A stretch of 64,000 nt of DNA, taken from positions 124,001 to 188,000 of the forward strand of contig JAKFEW010000141.1 of assembly GCA_036675505.1 (NCBI GenBank), written 5' to 3'. The stretch is from JAKFEW01 sp036675505. Its GTDB lineage: Bacteria; Cyanobacteriota; Sericytochromatia; S15B-MN24; JAQBPE01. The notes under the pieces were generated by a model that ran no database searches, was not told the origin of the DNA, and saw only the letters and a program-made list of their open reading frames with translations. The first letter of the stretch is position 1. Every line of letters starts with the position of its first letter. This document shows, piece after piece, positions 1 to 7,623 of this stretch. The translations under genes were made by a program, and so were the position numbers.

Positions 1-310
1 GGGCCTGGCCCGCGATCAAGACGTCGTAAGCGCCGATGGGGACGCCCCGCGCCGCGAGGTGGGCCCGGATTTCGCCGGCCTCGCGCGCGTCCTCCTTGTC
101 GAACGAGAGGACCTCGAACTGGAGCGCATCGACGCGAGCAACGTTTTGGGCCGTCCGCTGGCTCTTGAAGGCGCCGTAGAAGAGCTCGTGGATGACCAGC
201 GCGGAGATCGCGACTTCATCGGGCCGGCGGCGACGCACGTGCGTCGCTGCCGGCGAGCGGGCGTCGTTCAGAAGCGCGATGACGGTGTTGGTGTCGAGCA
301 AGTAGTTCAA
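1..310 (-). CDS. vapC: VapC-type PIN-domain toxin (3' end outside window)
   Basis: Reading leftwards from a TTG at 310-308, the protein begins NYLLDTNTVIALLND, the first conserved strand of a PIN-domain ribonuclease with its metal-binding Asp. About 103 residues are visible, including a central ALVIHELFYGA segment (second acidic residue, the Glu of HELFYG) and a late GAYDVLIAG segment (third acidic site). The gene runs off the left edge, so its last residues are missing. The TTG start overlaps the TGA of the upstream antitoxin gene (shared TTGA), typical coupling for a toxin-antitoxin pair. PIN toxins of this family cleave RNA, often initiator tRNA or 23S rRNA; the target here is not known. 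No ATG start is available in a sensible place, so TTG is the best choice. Confidence 0.87.
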   Translation of the reverse strand, partial: MNYLLDTNTVIALLNDARSPAATHVRRRRPDEVAISALVIHELFYGAFKSQRTAQNVARVDALQFEVLSFDKEDAREAGEIRAHLAARGVPIGAYDVLIAGQA

Positions 311-555
311 GGGTCGAAGAGCTCATCGAGCGCCCCGCGGGCCTGCTGCTCGGGTTGCTCCGACGCTGCCGCCGCGAAGTCGGCATCGACGTCGCCGGTC
401 AGCGCGTCCAGCCAATCCCAGCCTTCGGCGATCGGCTCGAGGATGATCGCGTTGCCGTGGCGCCTCACGCGCACGCTGTCACCGGAGACGCGGAACTCCT
501 TGGGGAGACGCACGGCCTGGGAGCGGCCGTTCCAGAACACCTTGGCGATCGCCAT
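307..555 (-). CDS. vapB: VapB-type antitoxin (AbrB/SpoVT fold)
   Basis: This 82-residue protein starts MAIAKVFWNGRSQAVRLPKE, the swapped-hairpin DNA-binding motif of VapB antitoxins (NGRSQAVRLPKEF signature). The acidic, Ala-rich C-terminal tail is the part expected to wrap around the VapC toxin. The start at 555 is chosen because the motif begins there; an in-frame ATG at 600 would place coding sequence across the palindromic operator. The gene overlaps vapC by four bases, so the two are co-translated. Antitoxin plus toxin normally repress their own promoter, and the inverted repeat just upstream fits that. Confidence 0.92.
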   Translation of the reverse strand: MAIAKVFWNGRSQAVRLPKEFRVSGDSVRVRRHGNAIILEPIAEGWDWLDALTGDVDADFAAAASEQPEQQARGALDELFDP

Positions 556-571
556 TTGAAGGCCCCTCATG

Positions 572-602
572 CGTTGGTATATATCATCAGTATATACCAA
601 CG
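572..602. promoter_or_regulatory. Palindromic operator of vapBC
   Basis: A perfect 12-bp inverted repeat, CGTTGGTATATA at 572-583 and TATATACCAACG at 591-602, is separated by the 7-nt spacer TCATCAG. It lies 17 bp upstream of the vapB ATG and is strikingly A+T-rich for this genome; the TATATA cores probably also form the promoter -10 region. By analogy with other VapBC systems this is inferred to be the autoregulatory binding site. Confidence 0.8.
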
Positions 603-773
603 TTGGGACCTCGCAACGAGGGCGACCTGCACCAGGACGCCGACGAAGAGATCCGGGCGACGGGAAGAAGGCTTCGCCCCGATCGGAAACCGAAGCAACG
701 TCGGTTGTGATTGCCCGGCCGTGCGGGTTTCCGCTTTGGTCGGCTGATTGCGTCTGGCCAGCTAAACCCGCAG

Positions 774-1044
774 GTGATCAAGGTGGGGCCGAAGGGCGTC
801 GTCACGATCCCCGACGAGAACCGCCGAGCAGTTCCAGCTCAAGCTCGCGGCGACGAGCTTTACGGCAGCTCCGCGGCCCGAAAGGCGCGGTGTGGCGCGT
901 AAGCAATCGCTACCGACGGTGTTCGTCGACTCGAACATCCTCATCGCTGCCCTGATCGCCCGGCCAACCGTCATCGTGAGCGATCATACGAAGGACTTCA
1001 ACGCCCAGGTCCAAACTCGCACCGATGTCACGTTCCCAGGGTAA
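774..1044 (+). pseudogene. Remnant of a second AbrB/PIN toxin-antitoxin pair
   Basis: Two decayed pieces lie in different frames. From 774 the frame reads VIKVGPKGVVTIPDE, an AbrB/MazE-type antitoxin start, then loses its frame within about 20 codons. From 892 a 50-codon frame reads ARKQSLPTVFVDSNILIAAL, the opening strand of a PIN toxin, and passes directly into PTVIVSDHTKDFNAQ and a TAA at 1042-1044, which resembles the last acidic motif and end of a PIN domain. About 80-90 central residues are therefore missing, apparently through an in-frame internal deletion. Neither piece should be functional. Its position beside the intact vapBC pair suggests a locus that has repeatedly gained and lost such modules. 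Confidence 0.65.
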
Positions 1045-1079
1045 GTTACCGTCAGTTGTATCAAAGACGAGGAAGGGCA

Positions 1080-2471
1080 ATGGCAGGGATCGGGCGTCTA
1101 GTCGGTACAAGTGCCGCGCGCCGAGGCGCGGTATTTGTGCTCGCGCTGCTGACTGGCTGCCAAACCCCGCCGCCGCTGGCCGTGGGCCAGCGCGGTACGT
1201 TCATGCTCGATCGCCGGGAAACTGGCGCAGTGCTCGTCGCGCCTGAGACGGCGCCCGCGGTCCGACCGGCGGGAGCGCCGCTCGAAGGAGCGCCGGCATC
1301 TACGAAGCGTCCTATGATGCCCGCCGCCACTGCGGCACCGACATCGGCTGCGCCCGGCTCAGCCACCGCAGTCGATGTCGGCGCCCGCCAAGCGCCGCCA
1401 CCTGGCGCACTGCCAGGCTCTCCTCAAGGCGCGCATCCGGCCCCACATCCGGGCGAACAGCCCGCCCCAATTCCCGCGCCAGGGCCCGCGAGCACCGAGT
1501 CTACGACGATCAGTCCGGCTCCGGGCACGACGGTCGGAGATCCTGCCGAGCCAGGGGCGGTCACTGTAGACTTGACGGGCTTCCTGGCATTCTTCCGGTC
1601 GGCGGCGAGGTTGCGGTTGCTCGCAGCATCGGGGACGATCGACATGCTCGAGGTCAATCTCGAGCAGCCTGGCCGGCCCGCGCTGCGCGCCGAGCTTCGC
1701 CGGGACGTGATGGCGGGCGGCGTGGTCTCTCACCACTTTGCGGGGCTGGCTCCGGGCCATGCACGGGTCAAGGTCGTGGCCTTCGACGATGCCGGCCGGG
1801 CCTTCGCTGCCGCCTCGCAGGGAACCGCCGTCGCCTGGACCCACACCCCCCAAACGGGCGACGAGCCGGTCGCCGGCGCCCAAACGTCGGACGAGCCCGC
1901 CGATGACGAGCTGCCCGACGATGCTGACGAGGCTCCCGATGCTGCCGAGGAGCTCGCGGGCCCGGAGCTGGTCGACGAGGCCAGGGAGGACCCAGACGGC
2001 CCTTCTCCTCCCGGCGCCACGTCGCCGTCGCCCGACGCCCCGAAGGCGGAACCCGACGCGCCTGGGAACGAGCCGCCGGCGTACCCGCCAGGGGAGGCAC
2101 CGTCCGTGGAGTTGACATTCTGGGCGCGGCCGAACGTCGTCGCCGAGTGCGTCGAGTTCCTGGACCTGCTGTACGGGCCTGTCGACGCGGCTTCGCCGCG
2201 CTTCATCCTGCTGCCCTACGGCCATCTCAAGACGATCGACTCTACCGCGCGAGGGTTCTATGACGTCCCGGATGAAGAGCCCATCCTCGTTCTCGACGTG
2301 AGCGGTTGGTTTTGGCCACGTAGCTACCCATGCTGCGAGCCGCCGCCGGCTTACCATTACATGCGGTCGTATTTCCGGGCCTCGGACGGAACGCCTCTCT
2401 CGACGGCGTTGTCGCGCTTGCCATACGACGACGATCTCACGCCCGTGTTGATGCTGCCGGAGGCACCCTGA
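1080..2471 (+). CDS. Proline/acid-rich lipoprotein of unknown function
   Basis: The 463-residue product has a signal peptide ending in a lipobox (VLALLTGCQ), so it should be lipid-anchored outside the cytoplasm. After the Cys comes a long Pro/Ala-rich linker, then a folded stretch around residues 160-230 (beginning VTVDLTGFLAFFRS), an Asp/Glu/Pro-rich linker, and a C-terminal domain from about residue 340 with many aromatic residues and a Cys-Cys pair. No family is recognised. The start at 1080 is preferred to an ATG at 1056 because it follows AGGAAGGG and gives a normal signal peptide. It is monocistronic, convergent with the next gene. Confidence 0.75.
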   Translation: MAGIGRLVGTSAARRGAVFVLALLTGCQTPPPLAVGQRGTFMLDRRETGAVLVAPETAPAVRPAGAPLEGAPASTKRPMMPAATAAPTSAAPGSATAVDVGARQAPPPGALPGSPQGAHPAPHPGEQPAPIPAPGPASTESTTISPAPGTTVGDPAEPGAVTVDLTGFLAFFRSAARLRLLAASGTIDMLEVNLEQPGRPALRAELRRDVMAGGVVSHHFAGLAPGHARVKVVAFDDAGRAFAAASQGTAVAWTHTPQTGDEPVAGAQTSDEPADDELPDDADEAPDAAEELAGPELVDEAREDPDGPSPPGATSPSPDAPKAEPDAPGNEPPAYPPGEAPSVELTFWARPNVVAECVEFLDLLYGPVDAASPRFILLPYGHLKTIDSTARGFYDVPDEEPILVLDVSGWFWPRSYPCCEPPPAYHYMRSYFRASDGTPLSTALSRLPYDDDLTPVLMLPEAP

Positions 2472-2501
2472 GATCTGCGGCCCGGCGGCCATGGGCTTTC
2501 T

Positions 2502-3203
2502 TCACTTGGCCGCGGGGAGCACCAGGGCGCCATCGTTCAGGTGCGGCACGACATGCTCCTTGACCCAATCGGCGACCTTGTCGACCTGCGCCATGAAGAC
2601 CTCGCAGACGTGCTTGATGTCCTTCTTCTCGATCTTCATCAGCATGTCGACGACCAGCGGCACGAGCAACTCGAGCGCGGCGCCGTAGTTGGGCACGAAC
2701 TGGACGAGGGCCTTGCCCATGCCGATCAGGACGGCGCGCGTGGCTTCCTTCTTGTCGAAGTCCTTGGGGTGCTTGATGTAGTAGATGACCAGCGCCTTCG
2801 CGCCGCCGAGCAGCATCTGGATGGCGATCGTCACCACGATCTGCGGCAGCCGCTCGGCCGACGCCATCAACTTGGCCTCGGGCACGGTGGTCTCGTAGCC
2901 GTCGATCGAGACGACGACCAGGCCGGTCGCAGGCGTCCGCGTGAAGTCGTAGCGCACGGGCGCCTGGTCGGGGGCCTGGAGGGTCACGACGGCCTTCACG
3001 ACCGTCACGTTGCCCTTGAAGGACTTCTTGATCGCCGCGGCGAAGCGGTCGGCGCGCGCCTTCGCATCGACGGCGCTCGCGGCGCGAACGGCGCTCGCTG
3101 CGCCCGGCTGCGCGGCGGTCAGCGCGGGGCCGCGGCCGCAGGCGGTCAGCGTCAGCGTGGCGGCGAAGGCGGCGACCCACAGGCGGGAGTGACGGGAACG
3201 CAT
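2502..3203 (-). CDS. Lipoprotein of unknown function
   Basis: This 233-residue protein has an N-terminal basic stretch and hydrophobic core ending in a TLTACG lipobox. A GAGGAAAT ribosome-binding site precedes the ATG. The mature part holds a short alpha/beta region (to about residue 110) followed by a mostly helical C-terminal half, including a moderately hydrophobic segment near residues 115-135 and an amphipathic stretch rich in Lys, Val and Asp. No known family is recognised. It stands alone, convergent with the upstream lipoprotein gene and with a 144-bp A+T-richer gap on its 5' side that should hold its promoter. Confidence 0.75.
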   Translation of the reverse strand: MRSRHSRLWVAAFAATLTLTACGRGPALTAAQPGAASAVRAASAVDAKARADRFAAAIKKSFKGNVTVVKAVVTLQAPDQAPVRYDFTRTPATGLVVVSIDGYETTVPEAKLMASAERLPQIVVTIAIQMLLGGAKALVIYYIKHPKDFDKKEATRAVLIGMGKALVQFVPNYGAALELLVPLVVDMLMKIEKKDIKHVCEVFMAQVDKVADWVKEHVVPHLNDGALVLPAAK

Positions 3204-3347
3204 GGGATTTCCTCACGAGCGATCGGACGATGCTTCGTGAAAATATAACCGATGCTTAGGGTTGTTCGATAGCCGAATCCCGCATTTCTCAAAGATTTAA
3301 TGGACTATTAATGCTTCCCAAACACGGTGCCAGCGCGGATTTCGTTC

Positions 3348-5003
3348 TTACGGCGTCCAGCGGATGTCGTCGACGTGGATCGTCGTGAAGCCGGGCACCA
3401 GCAGCCGGAACCCGGCGACCTCCGGCAGCACCGCCGCCGAGACGACGCCGGCGAGGGTCACCTGCTGGAGCGCGTAGGTGCCCGCGAGGGTCCGCGTCGC
3501 GGTGCCGAGGGTCGCGCCGGCGTTGTCGACGAAGAGGACCTCCACGGATGTCCCGGGGCCGGATGCCACCCGCGCCTGGAACTCGATTTCCTTCGCTCCG
3601 CCCAGGTCGAAGGCGTCGAGGTCGTCCAGGAACTCGAAGTTGCCGGCGGGGGTGGAATTCGCGGTCAGGCGGATCGCCGAGGTGCCCGCGAACGGGTCGG
3701 CGAAGGCCAGATCGACGGTCGCGCCGCCGGCGACGTCTGCAAAGGTCCAGCCAGCCTCCAGACCATCGTCCGCGTAGACCACGATCGGCGGGGGCGGCGG
3801 CGAGGGCGACACCATCGCGATCGGCGACGGCAGGGTGAAGTTCCCGCCGATCGTCACGGCGCCGTTTGATTCGGTCAGCTCCTCCTCTTCGTTCGAGCCG
3901 CCCGACGAGGAGCCGCCCGACGTGGAGCCGCTCGTCGTGGTCGGTTCGGTCCCTGGCTCCGGCGCGGTGGGCGTGGTGCCGGGCTGGGTCGTGCCGGACG
4001 TCAGGTTCACGTCGCCGGAAGTCTGGCCCGCGAACGTGATCGCACCCGTCCCGCCGGTGACCTCGTTGCCGGCCGCCGAGGCCGCTGCGAGCGCGTCGCC
4101 CAGGGCGTCGGCGACCGCGGCGAAGGTCGCCTTGAGTTCCTCGTTGCTCGCGGCGAGCGTGTCGGCGAATGTCGAGTTCAGCGTCCCGTTGCCGTTGGCG
4201 TCGAGGCTCGAAAGCAAGGCCTCGGCCAGCTCGTCGTCGCCCGAGGCGGCGAGGGCCTCGAAGGCCTCGTCGCTGAACTTCTCGAAGGCCGCGAGGACCT
4301 TCGCCACGAGATCGTCGAGCACGTCGCCGTCGCTGCCGGCCGTGGCGCCCGCGGCGCTTTCCAGGCGCTTGCCGAGCGCGGCGACGGCCACGGTGGTGGC
4401 GACGTTCAGCTTGACCTCGCCGGGCGTGGAGGCCAGGACCCCGAAGCGCGGCCCCGTGAAGTTCCCAGCGCCTGCGGCGACGAGGTTGCCGGCGCCCGCG
4501 GCGACCAGGTTGCCGGCCCCGGCCGCGACCATGTTGCCCGCCCCCGCGGCGACCATGTTGCCGGCGCCAGCCGCCACCAGGTTGCCGGCGCCGGCCGCGA
4601 CCATCGAGGCCAGGGTCTTGTCGCCCTGCGTCGCCACGAGCTTGAGCAGCGTGCCTTCGGGCACGGCGGCGCCCAGGGCCAGGCCGAACCTGCCGTCGGC
4701 GCCGGCGAGCCCTGTGGCGATCGGCGTGGTCGAGCCCGGCCGGAAGGCCTTGACCGTGGCGCCCGCGAACGGGCCGCCGGGCAACTCGGCCACGCCGACG
4801 ACGGCGGAGCCGGCTGGTGCGGAAGGCTGGGGCGTCGGCGTCGGGGCAGCTGCCTGGGCGGCGACGGGCACGGGCGCCGTGCCCAGCTTCCCGCCCTTGG
4901 GCGACGAATCGCAGGCGGCGAGCAAGGCCAGGGCGACGGTGGCGAGGGCGATCCAGCTTCGCTGGTTCCCTTTGGTCAGCGGGCGGGTGAGGCGGTTGCG
5001 CAT
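3348..5003 (-). CDS. Lipoprotein with 8-residue VAAGAGN repeats and C-terminal beta domain
   Basis: The 551-residue protein begins with a lipoprotein signal peptide (LALLAACDSS). Residues about 50-130 look like a carboxypeptidase-regulatory (Ig-like) domain. Residues 134-181 are six exact-period units of VAAGAGN followed by Leu or Met, an 8-residue period suited to a tight beta-solenoid or glycine-rich roll. A helical, acidic region follows (about 195-320), then a Thr/Ser/Pro/Gly linker, then a C-terminal beta-rich domain of about 150 residues that resembles galactose-binding-like carbohydrate-binding modules. The gene starts 8 bp after the NHL lipoprotein gene, with its GTGAGG ribosome-binding site overlapping that gene's stop, so the two form an operon. 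It is probably a surface or cell-envelope structural or binding protein. Confidence 0.8.
   Translation of the reverse strand: MRNRLTRPLTKGNQRSWIALATVALALLAACDSSPKGGKLGTAPVPVAAQAAAPTPTPQPSAPAGSAVVGVAELPGGPFAGATVKAFRPGSTTPIATGLAGADGRFGLALGAAVPEGTLLKLVATQGDKTLASMVAAGAGNLVAAGAGNMVAAGAGNMVAAGAGNLVAAGAGNLVAAGAGNFTGPRFGVLASTPGEVKLNVATTVAVAALGKRLESAAGATAGSDGDVLDDLVAKVLAAFEKFSDEAFEALAASGDDELAEALLSSLDANGNGTLNSTFADTLAASNEELKATFAAVADALGDALAAASAAGNEVTGGTGAITFAGQTSGDVNLTSGTTQPGTTPTAPEPGTEPTTTSGSTSGGSSSGGSNEEEELTESNGAVTIGGNFTLPSPIAMVSPSPPPPPIVVYADDGLEAGWTFADVAGGATVDLAFADPFAGTSAIRLTANSTPAGNFEFLDDLDAFDLGGAKEIEFQARVASGPGTSVEVLFVDNAGATLGTATRTLAGTYALQQVTLAGVVSAAVLPEVAGFRLLVPGFTTIHVDDIRWTP
4461..4604 (-). repeat. 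Six tandem 24-bp coding repeats (VAAGAGN units)
   Basis: Six in-frame 24-bp units encode MVAAGAGN or LVAAGAGN. The copies differ mainly at third codon positions, so the amino-acid repeat is under selection even though the DNA copies have diverged. They code for residues 134-181 of the lipoprotein. Confidence 0.9.
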
Positions 5004-5011
5004 GGGGGACC

Positions 5012-6946
5012 TCACGGGACGATCTTCGAGACGTTGCGCGCAGCGGGGTTCGCGACCCAGCCGTGGCCGTTGGCGTCGACCGCTATGCCCTGGGCGCCGG
5101 CGCCCACGGCGTCGGTGCCGATCACGCTCCCGGCGAGGCTCAGCCTCGTCACCGTGCCGGCGTTGTAATTCGTGACCCACACCACGCCGTTTCCGTCGAT
5201 CGCCACGTCCCGCGGGCCGTCACCGACGGCGATCGTGCCGAGCACGTTGCCGTTCTTGTCCAGCTTCGTCAGGTTGTCCGTGGCGAGGTTCGCGACCCAC
5301 ACGTTGCCGAGCACGTCGACCGCCACGCCTTCGGGCGATCCGCCCACGGTGAAGCTGCCGAGCGGGCTGCCCGAGCTGGACAGCTTCGTCACGGTGTTCG
5401 CGAGCTTGTTCGTGACCCAGGCGCTCCCGTCGACGTCGATGGCCACGCCCGCCGGCCCGCTCCCGACCGCGAAGTTGCCCAGGTAGTCGCCCGCGGAAGA
5501 CAGCTTCGTTACGTTGGCGGTGCCGCTGTTCGCGACCCAGACGTTGCCGCCCGCGTCGATCGCCACCGCCGCCGGCGTCCCCCCGACGCTGTATGTGCCG
5601 ACCACGCTACCTGCGGAGTCGAAATTCGTCACGTTGTCCGAACCGCCGTTCGCGACCCAGACGTTGCCGCCCGCGTCGATCGCCAGGGCCGCCGGGTTGT
5701 CCCCCACCGGGACCGAGCCGAGGAGGGAGCCGGTGGTCGAGAGCAGAACGACTTCGTCCGCATCGCCGCTCGGCACCCAGGCGTTCCCGCCCGCGTCGAT
5801 CGCCACGTCCCGCACGTAGATGTTCAGGGGGAAAGCCGTGATCACCGGCATGGGCGTCGGCGAGGGGGTGCCGCCGGACAGCGTGATCGTCACAGGCCCG
5901 GTCGGCGCGCCGTCCACCACGGTCACGGTCCGGTAGACCTGCTGGCCGCCGTACGTCGCGACCACCGTCCAGGTGCCCGGCGGGACGTCCATGAAGTCGT
6001 AGCTCGAGGTGCCCTTGGGCGCCCCGTACGGCCGGTAGGGGTCGTAGACTGCCGCTGCGGCGCCTGGGATCGCGTTCCCGGATGAGTCCTGGACGACGAC
6101 CGAGACCAGGCCCGCCGCCGGCGGGGCGAGCCGCGGATCAGGCGTCGTGGCGAGCGCCGCCTTGCCGCTCAGCCTCAGCAAATTGGCGAGCAGGCGTGCG
6201 CGGAACCGGCCGGGGTCGGCGCCCGAGAACGTGTTGGTCGCAGCGTTGTAGCCGACGACCTGGTTCACGTGGGACGTCAGCGCGGCGATCAGGTCCGCGC
6301 TCGCCAGGCTCGCGACGATGCCGGCCTTGTCGGGGGCGGTGGTCCCGGCCAGGGCCGATTGCAAGGGGTCCCCCGAGAGCGCGTCGAAGGCCGCCTCCTC
6401 GCTCGCGGTCAGCGCGGGCCGGCTCACGAGGTCGTGGAGCACCTGGGCGGCGGCGTCGGTCAGGTAGCTCATCTCCAGGGCGATCGGCTCGCCGCCCGTC
6501 ACGCTGGCCGCGGCCATCAGGCGGCGGACGGGCTGGTCGTCGGCGTTGAGGCCCTCGAGCGTGAAGACCCGGTTCAGGCCGGCCGGCACGACAAGGCTGA
6601 GCGTCATGCCGGCGCTCGGGTCGACCGGATCGGGAGACCAGCCTGCCGTGAAAGGCATCGAGGCCGACAGGGCGGTGGTGATGCCCGGGCCGGCCACCGA
6701 GAGCCGCACCTTCGCGACCTCGCCGAGCGATTCCGGCACGAGGCTCTTGAGCGCCCGCGTCGACCACGCGGCGCGGAGCCTGGCCATGTCCAGCCGCACC
6801 AGGCCCGTCGTGGCACCGGCGGGCGCGACGCGCAGGATCGCCCGGCCGGTCGGGCGGGCCGGCGAGAACACCTGGCACCCGGAGGCGACGACGATGGCCG
6901 CCGCCAGCACGGCGATCGCGCGGAACGGCGAGGCGGGTACGCGCAT
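5012..6946 (-). CDS. Lipoprotein with Ig-like domain and NHL/Vgb-type beta-propeller
   Basis: This is a 644-residue lipoprotein (lipobox VVASGCQ). Residues about 25-270 form an uncharacterised alpha/beta region, about 280-365 a carboxypeptidase-regulatory-like beta sandwich, and about 375-644 seven repeats of roughly 40 residues, each carrying a variant of VAIDAGGNVWVANGG followed by N-V-T-K-L and G-V/T-V-G-x-x-P. That pattern is the NHL/virginiamycin-B-lyase-like propeller, normally a ligand-binding scaffold rather than a lyase in such lipoproteins. The last repeat is short, as in propellers closed by the N-terminal strand. It is the first gene of an operon with the VAAGAGN-repeat lipoprotein. 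Confidence 0.85.
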   Translation of the reverse strand: MRVPASPFRAIAVLAAAIVVASGCQVFSPARPTGRAILRVAPAGATTGLVRLDMARLRAAWSTRALKSLVPESLGEVAKVRLSVAGPGITTALSASMPFTAGWSPDPVDPSAGMTLSLVVPAGLNRVFTLEGLNADDQPVRRLMAAASVTGGEPIALEMSYLTDAAAQVLHDLVSRPALTASEEAAFDALSGDPLQSALAGTTAPDKAGIVASLASADLIAALTSHVNQVVGYNAATNTFSGADPGRFRARLLANLLRLSGKAALATTPDPRLAPPAAGLVSVVVQDSSGNAIPGAAAAVYDPYRPYGAPKGTSSYDFMDVPPGTWTVVATYGGQQVYRTVTVVDGAPTGPVTITLSGGTPSPTPMPVITAFPLNIYVRDVAIDAGGNAWVPSGDADEVVLLSTTGSLLGSVPVGDNPAALAIDAGGNVWVANGGSDNVTNFDSAGSVVGTYSVGGTPAAVAIDAGGNVWVANSGTANVTKLSSAGDYLGNFAVGSGPAGVAIDVDGSAWVTNKLANTVTKLSSSGSPLGSFTVGGSPEGVAVDVLGNVWVANLATDNLTKLDKNGNVLGTIAVGDGPRDVAIDGNGVVWVTNYNAGTVTRLSLAGSVIGTDAVGAGAQGIAVDANGHGWVANPAARNVSKIVP

Positions 6947-7184
6947 GGGGAAGATTTCCTTCGCGGCGGAGCGGAGCGGTAGAAGTCCCTTACCCGGGCT
7001 CGGTGGCCTCAAAACGCCTCGTCGTCGCACTTGGCGGGCGTGCCGTTGTGCGGTTCCCAGCGGACGCGGTTCCGTAGAAAATGCGGAGCCGGTCCGGCGC
7101 CCTTCGTGCTATCCATTGATGCTCACGATCGCCGCGTGCGGTCCTGTGTCCCGAGCGTCCCGTCCGCGGGGAAGCGAGGCCGAT

Positions 7185-7619
7185 GTGAACCAACCTGGGT
7201 CAGCCGCGGCGAACCGCGCGGCGCTGCGACGCATCCTGCACAACCTCGATGACCACACCCAGGTCCTCGCCAGGTTGTTCACCCGCGGCGGCCTGCCACA
7301 GGGCTTCCAGCGGCGGCTGCTCGACCACGTGCAGTTCGAGGAGGCCGAGAACCAGCGGCGTATGCGGGACCTGGCGGGCGCGGCCGGCGTGCCGGCCCAC
7401 GAGCTCGAGACGCTGATCCAGCACAGCCGGTTGATCGCCGACCTGGCGGCGACCACCGAGGCGATCGACGCCGACCTCGTGGGCGAGCTCTTGCACCACT
7501 TCGGCGAGGAGCATGGCTGGATCGCCGAGGCCCTCGAAACGCCCTCGGACGGCCGATCGCCCGCTCCCGCCGCTGCGCCCGGCCGCTCGACGGTCGGCAG
7601 CTTGCTCAGCCCAGCCTGA
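7185..7619 (+). CDS. Small helical protein of unknown function
   Basis: The 144-residue product is mostly helical and rich in His and Glu (LHNLDDHTQVLARLF, DHVQFEEAEN, LLHHFGEEHGWI), with a Pro/Ala-rich tail. The pattern is suggestive of a helical-bundle metal-binding protein (hemerythrin-like), but no signature is complete, so this is only a suggestion. The GTG at 7185 is chosen because GAGG lies 5 bases upstream; an in-frame ATG at 7120 has no ribosome-binding site. It ends 4 bp before the convergent narK-like gene. Confidence 0.6.
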   Translation: MNQPGSAAANRAALRRILHNLDDHTQVLARLFTRGGLPQGFQRRLLDHVQFEEAENQRRMRDLAGAAGVPAHELETLIQHSRLIADLAATTEAIDADLVGELLHHFGEEHGWIAEALETPSDGRSPAPAAAPGRSTVGSLLSPA

Positions 7620-7623
7620 GGAA

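Noticed and set aside
307..600. A longer vapB start at 600
   Set aside because: It would place coding sequence across the palindromic operator, and the VapB motif starts at 555.
4461..4604. Tandem 24-bp repeats as a CRISPR array
   Set aside because: The repeats are in frame, have no spacers and encode a regular peptide.
5063..6085. Long plus-strand ORFs opposite the NHL lipoprotein
   Set aside because: They are antisense shadows rich in Arg, His and Val, as expected from high G+C.
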